From the NCBI RefSeq assembly GCF_002775205.1, contig NC_036461.1, positions 13,863,015 to 13,927,014 of the forward strand: 64,000 nt of DNA, given 5' to 3'. Within the stretch, counting starts at the first letter, position 1. Each line of letters opens with the position of its first letter. Below the pieces are notes generated by a model that saw only the letters and a list, made by a program, of their open reading frames with translations, had not been told where the DNA came from and made no database searches. The stretch comes from Xiphophorus maculatus. Taxonomy: Eukaryota; Chordata; Actinopteri; Cyprinodontiformes; Poeciliidae. Below, piece after piece: positions 24,809-37,633 of this stretch. The position numbers were made by a program, and so were the translations under genes.

Positions 24809-27800
24809 ATCTCCCATATTTAATCTGTTTTTTGCTGGAGCTATTATTAACTTCTGCAGAGGCAGAACCACTTTCTGGTTCTCCAGGATTAATGAAAAGG
24901 TAGTCAGCATGTGAATAATTTAGGTTTGTCCTCCTTATTCATCTCCCTTTGGACACAAACCCACTTGTCCTGCAGTGCCCGTCTCTCCTAGATTAAATAA
25001 AAACATGTTTTTATTTCATTGTGAATCTACCGATGTTTACCTTTTCTAAATGTCGAATGAGGGAAGAAATAATTTCTTAAATTTCTTAAATGTAAATCAC
25101 ACAGAAGAGTGCAAAACTTGCAGTCCAGCTTCTGCTTGTGGTTGATGAGAGAAGCACCTTTTAATGTTGGTTTCCTGAAGTTGTGCTTTGAACACTAAGT
25201 TGAAATAACTTCAGAACTGCTTTGACTGCATTTATGTCAGTAGTCTTTAAATAGATATCTTTATCTAAAATATGCTGCTCTGCAATAAAAGTTATGATCA
25301 AAGAAATTTGAAAGTCAGCTGTGTTTTGGGTTTCAAGCTGCAACATTTTAGTAACGTGAGCCTGCATGTGTCTTCATTATTTCATCAGGAGGTAATCCTA
25401 AAAACTTAACAGTTATTTATATCAAAGAAAGATGTATGAAAATCACATAGTTAAACCATCTGAACAAATTCGTGTCTTGGCAAGATTTTGACCGTCACCA
25501 ACTGTTATAAAACACTACTGATCTTAGAATCACAAGACATCAGTATTTTTTTTTACCATGGAAACTATATGTATATATATATAGTTATTTGTTTTTTTAA
25601 TTACTTTGTTTTTCAGATTTTCCTGTAGAGGTTATCTTCAAATAATGAACACATGAACACTTCTACTCCACTTAGTAAGTCATAGTTTGTGTTCAGCCTT
25701 TAACAAGGCTTCATTTCCTTCATTTTCTGACTGTTTGGTTAGGAATAAATCATAAGAATAAATGCACTCACAAGAATATAAGTCACTAAGTTGTCATTTC
25801 AATCCAGCCTGCCTAGTTAATTATTACCTGGCTAGGCTGAAGGAGCTGATTATTGTTTGACCCAAAAGTTTACAGTTTTGGAGTTTGCCTGGTTGTGTGT
25901 CTGAAGGAGATTTTAAAAGGTGTCTTTACAAGACCAAAACAAGGCATTGCAGCCCAAGCTGCACTGAGAAAGAAACTTCAAGTCATTCCCTGCATTATTA
26001 GAAGACAATCAAAATCTGAGAGAAAAGTCATTTTATTAGATGCCAAATTTATTTTTGCATTACGAAACAATCAGTCATTCATCAGAAAGTAAGATTTTCT
26101 CATTTATAATTTGAATGTCACATTGAATGTCAATATAGAATGCAATTTATTTATTTATTTATTAAGAAGTAAGAAGTTTAAGAAGTTTATTTGGTAGGGA
26201 CAGACACACATCGACATAGACAAACTGAACAAAACAGCAGTCCCATGTTTGCGTCATAGTGCAATAGTAACAGCTAATTCGCAGCACTTGTCCCTAGATG
26301 GGCTTTTAAAAAGTACCTCTAAAAATTGAAGTGATAATCATTTAAAATAGCACAACATAATGTTGACAACATCTACAAACAAACAGTGAAACATAAACAG
26401 ACATAACCAGAGTTCTGTTTGTTTTTTGAATCATTCTATATAGCTGGCACTTATTTTTATTTCATGTATTTCTAGCTGTCAATAGGTGAGAGGCAGGGAA
26501 CCAACAGTCCCAATCTACCACAGGGCAACACCAGCCCTTTACTAAAATATAACTATTATTATTTCATGTAGTATTTCAACTAGGCTGTGCAATGTTTCTT
26601 CTTGAGAGACAATACTTGCAGCAGAATGTGAAAAAGTAGTTGTGAAAGCCATCTACTGACCTGTAAAGCCCTGACAATAGCTTTCAATAGAGTCCCACAT
26701 TTGATTCATTCTCTTCTGGCTCTTGAACTCTTTTCAAGCTTTACCAACCATGTTTGTATCTTTGAAGTCCTCTGAATTCATCATCTCTAGGATGAATTTT
26801 CTAAAATAGATTTTGTACTGCTAGCCTGTCCTGGTCTTTGTGATGATGAGGTAATTTTTTTTTTGGACACATAAAGCTTCTTGTTCTGCTGGGGTGAGTT
26901 CTTCTTATATGAAGATTATGCATCACGCCCTGGGCTGTATTCTTCCACATATACTTCTTCATATAAAGCCGCTGCATTTCAAATCAAAACACCTTGTTGG
27001 AGATGCAGGAAAAAAATCTGCTCCACTTCTTTAAAGTGAACGTCTGGCATCTGCACAGAAAGAATTATGAGATTTTTAGTTGATCATCTGCAGCAAATTT
27101 AGAGAATAGAACTGCCCTGTACTTTGATAGTTCTGTTTGAAATTGCTATTGTACTTTGATCTTTAAGAGTTGTGTAAAAGGTAGTAAACAACAAGGGTAC
27201 ACCTCCTCGAGAAAATCATAGTTTTGTCTGAGCTTAATTACAAATGTTTATTTATTTATTCATTTTGTGGTTTGTGTATTATGACTGGTGGTTTATAGCT
27301 TAAATGTAAATGTGAATAAAATAAATGATTTTTTTTATCACAATAAGTGGGAGTACTGGGTTCAAAATGCCCTCAGCTCATCTACACTGACATTTGAGTT
27401 ACACTGCAAAGTCTCAAATACATACGTACATCTGGACAGCTTCGTTTTTATTTTTTATTTTTTATCAGTAGTCACTTTTGTCCTGTGGGCATGCTGTCAC
27501 ATATTATATCAGAGCTTTGCCGTAGTGAGTTATCAAGTGTTTTTAATGCATGTGAAAAGAAAACTGACCACCATCTACAAGTACACACTGCATTTCTGAC
27601 AAAAATCAATGTTTGAATGCTTTTATAATAATGCAGTAAAACTATGGAAAAATTATATCAGTGTTGACACATCTGTTATATCAGCTGCACATTTATATTA
27701 AGTATTAACATAGACCATTGAACTAGAAACATTTTTTCTTGAGTAAGTTGTTTTCCTCAGTAAATAAAATGTTCCTGCTTAAATGAAGAAAATTCTAGCT

Positions 27801-30800
27801 CAGGCTTTGAGCCTCCAGAAACAAAACATCCTCTCAACCCAACATAACAAGAAGAGAATTACAGTACATGATTCAAAGAACATATCAGAAAGGCACTCCC
27901 TATTCTCATTCTGTTTCAGATAATTCTCCATAATGCACATTGGTATAAGAAAATATAGAATGTGCCCAAAGAGCTGTTATTTCTCATATAAAAAATGAAA
28001 ACTCCCTCTACCTCGAGGTAAAGACCAAGTTTCCTCTGAACCAGTTTTACTTTTGTGCGTCCCCCAGGCATTCTGAGTGCTGGAAATGCAGCTTTGTACA
28101 TTTACCTGAAAGCACACCACGGACTAAAATATTCCCATTTCTCCCCGAAGGAAAGATTTTTACATTCTCGGAGCGGATCTGCTGCTGTGACATTTTAGGG
28201 AGCAATATGTCAGAAATGGATGGGCGTAAGATGCCAGCTCAACCATGTGATTGAGTTTCCCTCATGTCCTTGATGATATTTCACAAAGAGCACACCCAAT
28301 AACAGTTGAGCTATAAAACGTCTTAAGCTTCTGTGGGGTAAGCTTAAGAAGTGGTGTTTGTCATGGCGGAGGGAATGCTAATTTTATATTACCAAAACGT
28401 GATGAGAGATCCAGGGCCTCTCAGCAGCTTTATTTACCTGAGGATTATCAATCACAGAAATATTCATAAGAAAAGAAACAAAAGTGGGGAAACATTAAGT
28501 TAGAGCTGCTGTGTGGGAAGAATAAAAACAGATCATTGTTCTCGTGTGTTTTTTAAAACAGAAAACTACTAAAACATAATTTGCAATACAAACTATAGTG
28601 AGAGTATTGCTCAGTGGAAACCTTTCTAATCATTTGTTAAATACTCCACGGCATTTGTTTTGGTTTCATTTTGATTTCATGTTTCATGTAGATGATTTCA
28701 GAATGTTTTTACAGAGATAACGACAAGACCTTATAATGTGGCCTCTAAATCAGTCTTGAGAGGAAAAGCTGTATCAATTCTCATCCAACCAGACTAGGCT
28801 TGAGAGAGTCAGCAGAGAATAACGGAAGAAAATATAAAAAAATGTGGTGTACAGATATAGCCAAGAGTACTGAAACCGTGCTGCCAATAGCGCCTCAACC
28901 AAATATTGTGCCATGAGTTTAAAAAACATTTAATAAGCAGGCTTTAGGTGTTATAAAAATTTCCACAAGTTTCTAAAAACCTATAGCGTCATAAGATGCC
29001 ACGTGTGGGGGATCTGTGAGAAAAGAATACTTAGATATATTTTAAAGTAATGGTGAAAAAGTTAAGGGTGTGAACATTTTTAGTGAGTGCATGGAAAAAC
29101 CTCAGACAAAATATTTCATCATTACCCAGTGTATTGGTCATTAGGCAGCATTCACAAAAGGTGCACATCTGCATTTAAAAGTATAACAAAGATGATTTTA
29201 GTCTATTCAATTAAATTATAATCAGTTAAAGTTACATCCATTTGTGTTGCATTTTACCTCCACAACACTAAGAGAGCAGACCAAAGCTTTGTTTTAAAAA
29301 GCACCTTTGGTGGCTCCCAGACTAGAATCGTCCTGCATAGGTCAGCTCACTCTAACACATTTAAACATTAAACCTCTCCACCCCCCGTCAGTGGTAGCCT
29401 TTCACAGAGAGCTGCTGCTATTGACTGAGAAACTCTTTGCAAAAACTAAAAATGAGAGGCATAAAAGGGTCTCCGGGGTCCAGACTTGTAGATGGATTCT
29501 GTGAAAGAGCAGAGCTGCCCTAAAAAGTGGATGACCAGCTGTGAGAATGGATGGGGGGCGACCAGACTCACAAAGCATTTATTGAGTGGGCAAGGCTTGA
29601 AAGCTCATACACCTGAAAAATTGGATAAGGTTATCATCCCGCTGCTTCTACAGACTAATTTTAAACATCAGTGATGCAGCTGCTGGAAAAATCTCAAAGT
29701 TCTTCAGTCTGCCTTTAAGTTCTCCTCTATTAAGAACGAGTGTTTTTCAACAGCATTGAAGGTCACCCTGGAAGAGCCTTTCACCCAACACAAGCTGACA
29801 GAGCTGAGAGGAGTGAAGGTGAACAAGAGCCACAAGACCCGGCATGAGTCAGTACAATCAGTAGCAAGAATTGTAAAGAAAGGAAGGAACAATTTTGAGT
29901 TTATAGCTTTCAACCCTCAGTCAGCTATTTTTGTATAATCTTACAAAAGGAAGTCATGTGGTTGAAATATTGATATATAAGATATATTCAAATTAGTGCC
30001 TCCATTACACTTATAAGTAGTGAAAAACAGATTGCCGAAAGGGAATCGTATTACTTCATTTTTAAATAAATTGATTACATTTTCCCGTTTATCAAACAGA
30101 TGTAACATAACTGGCCTAAATTTTGAAAAGCTAACCCTGATTTATTGTCAAATATTGAGAATAAATGGTTCTGAGTGTTTTATACAGGATATTGAAATAT
30201 CTGGCTTCATCAATATCTGTGTAATGTCTTTATTTGAATGAAGTAGTCTTTTACCAGACATATAAATCTGTCAACCTTTCAAATGCATACAAGTTAATAT
30301 GCTGTAAATCAGAAGAAAACAAATCTGCCAACCGACTACATTGCATTTTCTTATACTTATCTTATGAATCAAACAGGCAATAAAATCATCCACCAAACTA
30401 AAATAAGGGAATTAAAATGTAAATAAGCACACTGTTCCCATCTGAGATACAAGTGAGCTTATATTTCATGTCTCAAGCGATCCAAGCCCCTACTTATTTT
30501 CATGTCTAACTTAGCAAACCCTCAAAATATCTATAATGACTCACTCTCCTGAAAAAAACACCACCGTGTTGTTCTAATAAATCAGTTACAATGAGCTGCA
30601 GAGTGTTTTCAATGTAGGAGTCCAGACTAAAAGCGGAGGGGCTTCGTTCAGGCAGAATAATGAGTGCCAGACTGTTATTTAGAGCCTACAAGGAAGCCAT
30701 GACAACAGAAGACCACCACCGGAGAAGGAAATTAGGTGTGCTTTTTGCAGGGGGGAACGGATCTGTAGTTATAATGTTTCATATGACAGCCACTCAAGGG

Positions 30801-31319
30801 TCTTGCTGTGATCAGAACAAATACTGCGAACCTGACTGGTGAAGATTTGGAGGAAATACAGGCTGATATTTTTTCATAATTTATGTATAAATCTACCTTA
30901 TTTGCACAACTGCAAAGGTTGCTGCATTGCAGGAATGTGTTATTAAAGATCAACTGAGAAGCCTGGTGGAAGGCATATTTACAAGCTCAGTGATGGAAAG
31001 CTATTTTTTTTTTTTCCATTTATCAGATCATCAACATTATGAAGCTACAAATGTATTTGAATTTTCAGGTGATGGATTGACCAAAACTCTATAAAATGTA
31101 AAAAAAAAAAAAATTGGGTTGTTGTTTTACAATCTAACCCTGCTTTAAACTTCTCACCAACTTTATCCCTGACCTGTCTGCTGTCGTACTTGGTCTTCAT
31201 GAAGGGATTTGCCCACTAATGTTCTCTAATGTCTAACAGGTAATCGGTTGAATTTATTTATGAGTGTCAGTGTAAAGAGGTTTAAAACAATTTCACAGCA
31301 TATTTTTGGTTTTTGTGGT
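24809..31319. other. Gene-poor spacer
   Basis: No exon is recognised. At about 26160-26310 there is a possible dispersed repeat (TTTATTTGGTAGGGACAG). A 9-bp inverted repeat lies at 28322-28348, and at about 28830-29100 there may be a faint Tc1-like terminal remnant. The short reading frames here look like chance. Confidence 0.35.
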
Positions 31320-31440
31320 CAAAAAAAGTATCATTTGTTTCCTCCTCATTATTATACTCTACTTTGTATTGCTCTATCACATAAAAACACAGTTGACTGC
31401 ATTGAGGTTTGTGTTTGTAATGTGAGATAATGTGCATTTT
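31320..31440 (-). mobile_element. Tc1-like terminal fragment, minus orientation
   Basis: Read on the minus strand this gives TTTTATGTGATAGAGCAATA followed by CAAAGTAG and TAATAATGAGGAGG. It is the same sub-terminal family text as at about 39620-39670. No transposase frame accompanies it. Confidence 0.45.
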
Positions 31441-32103
31441 CATATTTGACAATAACAGGCACCCACTAGATCTGATCACAGGTATTTATCTCTAGCCACA
31501 CTTGTTCTTACCATGCAAGACTCATATTGTTATAACAAGTAAGAATCAGGGAAAGACTAGTGAGAAAACAATACAAAAGGCTGTAACAGGGAGAATATAG
31601 CATAAAAACAGAGAACGATAACTGACAAAATTCAGGCGGGATGACCAGAACCCAGGGTTAGAAGTGATGGGGGGCAGAAAATAAGACTAAAACAAATCAA
31701 GGATCACACTAAAAGTATGAAAGAAAAAAGAGTTACAATCTACATTATCAACTAACAGAACTGCAAATCATAAAAACCATAAAGGCAGAGAATAAAGTAG
31801 AAACAAGACTGTTTTATGGGAAGAAACATTAATACCCAGGAAACAAAACACTTTGTTATGTTCAGACAGAAACAACTTGTTAAGTATCTAATATATGTTG
31901 GGTCTTTGTGCACTATGCAAAGATGTTTCAATATCCTGCATGTTGTGAATTATTAAATGAGTTTCAGCACAAAACTTTCACCACATTGCTGATCTTTGAA
32001 TTCCTGAGTTGCTTATTCTGCTCTACTTCTCCATCTGTCAGGTGTGGATTCTCTCTGTTCAGTGGCATTTTTCCTCTTCTAAAATTTGTTTCGTGTCTGC
32101 TAC

Positions 32104-32140
32104 AACAAGCAAAAAAAAAAAAAAAAAAGAAAGAAAGTTA
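32104..32140. repeat. Poly(A)/GAAA low-complexity tract
   Basis: A run of about 20 A residues leads into GAAAGAAAG. It may be a retroposon tail, but no matching body or target duplication was found. Confidence 0.7.
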
Positions 32141-32817
32141 CAACATACTGCTTCAATAAATAAGCTGTTTAATTAAGGGCTGCAGAACTTACATAATTCT
32201 TACATTTTTTTCATGATTAGAATCTGTTTGTTTGTCCTGGTGAAGTGTAGAGTAATTACTAAAAGTTGTTTTATTGCTTAAGTTACATTGCAATATTTTT
32301 AAATTTTCTGTCATCAAATAAATTTGTTAAATACTAACTAATTTTCAACTGCATTTTCTTTCCTCTGGAATGTTCAAGGAAACATTGTGAACTGGTTTGT
32401 GGTTAGGGAATAAAATGTTTCTGAAGAAACAATAAACTTTTTAAATCTAATCTGAGAAGGCGGTTTCCCTGACAACCACAACTAACCAATTATCACCTCA
32501 GTGAGTACAGCTACCTAAAGCAGAATCCAAATATCCTTACAAATGATTAATTAACTTAAGACGCATTTTCTCACTTTTACTTTGTTTACCGCCTGCTTGC
32601 TTTGTATCTTGCATTAAAGAACACACTGGTGTCTCAAATCTCACTGTACTTTTTGTTTTACTAAATAATTTTTGTTAGCTGGTTAGTTGGTTTTCCAGAC
32701 AAGGTAGACTTAATTTTCTCTTCATTCAAAACCTAAAAACAGAAGCATTTCTATGGTAACAAAAAGGTAACAATCTTGTTTTTTTTTACTGAAGAATAAA
32801 TACATTATACCTAATTA

Positions 32818-33100
32818 AATATGGCAGCATTATGATCCGGGGTTGTTTTGCCATTTCAGGACATTGTTGACATGCTATGATTGATGAAAATATAAAATAT
32901 GCTCTCAACAGAAAACCCTGGAGCTAAATGTCCACCCATTATATTTTAATCTTATGCTCAAGGAGCACACTTCAGTTACTTAGCAAGACATATTCAAAGT
33001 TCAGCAGCAAGTCCACCTGTCAAAAAAACGAAACAAATGCAAAAGTTGCAGAGTGGCCTACTCAAAGTCTGGACTTAAATCTAACTGAGTAGCCTCCTTA
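32818..33100 (+). mobile_element. Decayed Tc1-like transposase 3' part
   Basis: The order of phrases matches the C-terminal half of a Tc1-type transposase: GGCAGCATTATGATCCGGGG, then AGTCCACCTGTCAAAAAAAC, then GAGTGGCCTACTCAAAGTCT and GACTTAAATCTAACTGAG. Stops and indels break it, so it is a fossil. Confidence 0.65.
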
Positions 33101-35828
33101 TCTCAATTCCTAACCTTATGTTTCTATGTTCTTGCTCGTGTAAACCCTGCCAGTAGACACAATGGACTTTGTGTGCCTTTGTTTTGTTTTCTTACAGGTT
33201 TACTTCGATCCGAGTTTCCCACCAGCTGTTGAGATCTGTTCATTATAATCATTATGGATTCTCATTATTGAGAAGGATCATTCTCAAGGATCATTATGGA
33301 GTCTGATAAGCCATTTCTAATCTCCACCTGCGTGATCATCTAGCTGCACAAACGCTGAGTCATACCTGGATTGATTACTGATGCATAACATATGAACTGC
33401 TATATTTGGCTGAAGTCAGCATCATCCAAATTGTCTCAGTTTCCCTTCAAACTTCACCAAATGTTTCACACCCGGATGTCGATAGGCAGCCAACCATTCA
33501 CTCCTTCTATTTTGACCTTCAGAGCGCAAAACACATTTTTCTGATTTTTGGAGCTGAAGCTGGGCTCCCTGAAAATATGACAGCACGAACACTTTACATA
33601 TCGCAGCGTCTGATCTGTCTCTCTCAGCCAGCAGGGCTGACAGATCATCATCTGAGACGGAGGATGAGGAGGTGGAGGCTGGACGAAGGAGTGATAAGGA
33701 GAGAAGCAGTGGGTGGAGTGGTGTGTTTTCCAGGCTTCAGAGTGTGCGTGGGCGTACGTAGCCTTACTTTGAAGTGTTTTCCTGCTGGGGACGGCAGTTT
33801 CTCACAGACCCCTGCCTAGAATCGAGATAGATTCAGAGAAAAGCAGAGAAACACACAGAAAAACAGAGACGGTGAGAGAAAAGATATGGATGCATCAAAC
33901 AACCTACCATTCATCAAGGAAAAGCTGACCCTTGTCTGTGCATGACTCACCATCTGACCAATCAGGTTTTCATTACCAGCCCTCCTGAGCTAAAAACATA
34001 TCCACAGAGTAAAAATAATGACCCACTGTTGAATATGCACACAGCTTGAGAAGTTGTTGATACGTTTAATAAATAAATGTCGGAAAAAAGGAAGAATGTT
34101 TTCAAAATTGTGTGTTTAACCTTTACTTCACATTACGAAACAGCGTGATTATTTAACTCCTTTAGAACGTTGAGCCTTATTGTTCTCTGTTTGTGTCCCA
34201 CTCGCAAGGTGAGTGTGAGAAATGTGTTAAACTAGACAGCAGATAAAAATAATTTTTACCTGAACTTCACAACAGCTTCAAAAAGTACACAGTGCCACTA
34301 CAAAGGATGCATGTAAGAGAAATACATACATCCTTTGTAGATGTATGTATTTCAAAGGTAGGTTTTGATATTATAATGACAGTGTTAGAATATAAAATAT
34401 AAGAATAAACCTATGAGAACATAACTGTTGTGTTCATACAAACCACTATGGCAAGAAACTAAATCTTCACACACCCCTGAACAAAACACCCCCTCAGTGC
34501 CACATGGTTTTGGTAATATGATATTGGGATGTTTTTTGTGAAAAAGAGTAGTAACAAGACGAGTAAATCAGAATATGGATGGAGGTAAATATCGATCCTG
34601 GAGGAAAACTTGTTAGAAACTTTAAAACACACAAAACAATTCACAAAGCAGCACAAAGACTCCAAACATGCAACCAGAGCCACAGTCGGATGGTAAGAAA
34701 GGCCCAATCAAAATCAAGACCCATGTCCAATTCCGATATGTAAACAATAGTTCACAGATCCTCTTTTTCCAATCTGACTGAGCTAAAGCTGTCTTTTTTT
34801 CTCATCCAGTAGGTTGATAGAAGCTGGTATGTGCATACCTCAAAAAAATTTGCAGATGTAATTGTCGTGCTAGTAGTAGTGTCGATTCAGTATGTTTGAA
34901 TAAACACTTTTCAGATATTTATTTATGAAACAATTAAAAAACATATATATTTTTCCTTCCATCTCACAATACTCTACGTACTACTTTTGCTGGTCTAACT
35001 CATACAATCCCAATGAATTAAAATATTGTAGTTTATGGTTGTGACTCTATGTGGAAAAGACCAAAAGTATAAATATGTTTGCAAGTCATTATATCTGTCC
35101 AGGGTGCTTGGTGGATAGAGAAGCACTGTTGCGCATTCACATCTTGACTGTGGTTTCTTATTGTGTAACTGTATCAATTTATTGGGTTTACTTCTCAAGC
35201 ACCCAACAGCTCCAACATTTGTGCCAAGTTCACACCCTCTTTTTGACATTTCCCTCCTTCATCCTGATCCAGTCGGTTCTTTATTTCTTATTTTATTCTT
35301 TCATTTTCTGCATCCTTCTTTCTCCATGGTCGGTGTAAGAACCATGTTTCCAGCAGCAATCTCTCTAGCTGAGTCCATGAAAACTTTCAAACCACTTCCT
35401 GCACTGAACCTCCTCTGGACTGTTTTAACTGAATAGCCTTTAATCTCAACTTATTGATGTGTGATTGTTGCTTATAATCTGTAGTCCATAAAGTTTAACA
35501 GTGGGAACATCATTCCCTGGTATTTATGTAAATTATTATAAAAATTTGTTTTGGTATCATCGTTTCTCTTTGAATATCCTTCATGGAAGGAAGGAAACGT
35601 TTCTCCAAATTAATTATTTGCAGCCAAATCTGTAATTGGCATGTTTATATGGTCAAATTAATCTGAATAATATTAATAAGTTTCACACAAAAAATTGAAA
35701 TACAAAGATGCCAAAATTCTTTCCTCTTCTGAGTGTGTGTGGTTTGAGTTGTTATTTTGATGCTATTTTTACTGGGTCTGGTCAAGTGTAAAAAATAAAA
35801 AATAAATGAAATCCAACCCTCCATCCAA
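33101..35828. other. Spacer with one strong hairpin
   Basis: No gene is recognised. At 34320-34352, AAATACATACATC and its complement form a perfect 13-bp stem with a 7-nt loop. The open frame around 33406-33819 starts at TTG and has no family features. Confidence 0.4.
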
Positions 35829-35833
35829 AAATC

Positions 35834-36137
35834 TGTCATGAAGTGGTACGGTGAGGAGGCAGACGCTTGAGACCCAGGTAGAAATGAAAATGATGATTTT
35901 AATGACGGAAGCACAGTCCAAACAACAAGCAGCAGGCACATGGACACACCGACGACGAATAGACTAGACATTGAGGAGGACCCAACAAGGAACAAGGAAC
36001 ACAGGTGGAGTTAAATACATGGGAGGGTAATGACAGAACGAGACACACCTGGGAACAATCAAGGGGAGGACAGGACAACGAAGAGACTCAAGGACACAAA
36101 AAACTCTAAATGAACACAGAAAGCACAGATCCTGACA
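35834..36137. mobile_element. Solo-LTR-like element with 5-bp target duplication
   Basis: This 304-bp segment begins TGTCATG and ends CCTGACA, the TG..CA ends of an LTR. It is flanked by AAATC at 35829-35833 and at 36138-36142. Its composition is richer in GC than the surroundings. No internal retroviral-type gene is next to it, so it is best read as a solo LTR or a small non-autonomous element. Orientation is uncertain. Confidence 0.6.
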
Positions 36138-36483
36138 AAATCACATATGAACTTTTATGTTAATTCTTTTGAAAGGAGCTGTAAAGAGCAGAGAGCTCTG
36201 AAAAATCAAAAAACGAAAAGCATAGAATTGACAAGGTAAATGAGTAGGAATCCCATGTTGCAGATTAAAAAACTAACAGAATCCCTGTTAGTTTGAGTGC
36301 ATGAAAATAACCTGTATTTAATTTGAATGCTGCAGTCATTTTCTTTTTTCTTTTTTTTTTTACACATTAGCACAATTTTATTAAAAGCTTTTCCCCCCCT
36401 GCAGTCTCTCTGCTACTGTTATTTTTTCCGCCATTCTGATTTCATTTATTTACTTAGAAACCATCAAGGAAGTGTCACTAGCA

Positions 36484-36596
36484 CATCACAGGGCAGCACA
36501 GAGACACAAAAACAACCATGAGCACACACACATGCACCCACACACATATACTGTATGTTCAGGGTAATTTAAAGTCACCAATTAAACTAGAGGATC
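36484..36596. mobile_element. Fragment of fish non-LTR-type repeat
   Basis: The run CATCACAGGGCAGCACAGAG, then CACACACATGCACCCACAC, then TTTAAAGTCACCAATTAA is typical of a common fish retroposon 3' region. It looks like a neighbouring part of the family seen at 24681-24795. Ends are not defined. Confidence 0.5.
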
Positions 36597-36628
36597 TCTT
36601 TCTGCAAGAAATTATAGTGCCCCTGTGC

Positions 36629-36687
<59 letters not shown>

Positions 36688-36689
36688 TA
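36629..36689. repeat. (TTTA)n microsatellite
   Basis: About 15 near-perfect TTTA units. Confidence 0.95.
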
Positions 36690-37551
36690 TTTAAGTGAAA
36701 AATATTATTGCTCTACAGATGATGATGCCCAATTAGTTGTCCCTGATGTAAATTTAAATTAACAGTTCAAAAGGAGAGAAAATGTTACAAAATGCTGTAT
36801 TTTCTCTGCTTTAACCCCAAATATTGAGCTCCAACTACTGTAAAATCTTTTATTTTATTCTGCTTTGTCTTAAGTTATGTAAAGCAAATCTCTCTTGCTT
36901 TAACAATCATTTTTACATATTTGTTGTGTAGAATCAAGGTGATTATTTACGCTCGTGTTGCACTTTGTATACTGAAGTAATTTTAAACTACCCAATTTAT
37001 AACAGTAGTAATTGTATAATAAGTTAACTAAATATATTCTGTGACAGTTTGATGACTTAGTTACTACAGAACATTGTTGAACAATGGCTTGCACTTTCAC
37101 TTTGCGACCCTGTGAAATCAACTCATCATAGACAAAAACATCACCACGCTATGGGATCAATGACTCAACTTTCCGTAACTTTGTCTGAACCAAATATGTA
37201 TCTGTAATTGGAGCGATCTGTTTGAAAAACTATTAATTGAGACATATTGAATGGGTAGGAAAAGGTGATTAAACTCACCTCTTTGTATGGTTTTGATAGT
37301 GTTTGGGTCCATAAAATGTAAATATATATATATATTTACTCATTCATTAGAAACTCTCAAAACATGAACTGGAGAGATTTGTGTCTTTATTTTGCATTTA
37401 AATGCAATTATGAAATCTTTTTATTTATGCCTTCACACTCTACAAAAGCAACACATCACATGTCGCCCATAGAAACAACACATGCGGGGGAAAGGCCACA
37501 ATGACAGCTCTATGTACAGGTTTCCCAAAGTCATCAGGTACTTAAAAGTCT
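36690..37551. other. Intergenic, 3' side of KCNF1
   Basis: No exon is recognised. A short TA-rich run lies near 37321-37336. Confidence 0.4.
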
Positions 37552-37557
37552 TTTATT
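37552..37557 (-). terminator. Candidate KCNF1 polyadenylation signal
   Basis: AATAAA on the minus strand about 77 nt after the KCNF1 stop codon. Further AATAAA hexamers occur farther downstream, so the site actually used is uncertain. Confidence 0.45.
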
Positions 37558-37633
37558 TTTTAAACCCTTTCCATAGTCAGTTTACCCCTCTGATGTCAGT
37601 TGACACATTTTTTCCAGCTGGTTCTGATTGTTT

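Noticed and set aside
33406..33819. 137-codon plus-strand frame
   Set aside because: It opens at TTG, has no recognisable domain, no splice context and no coding-like composition. Probably chance.
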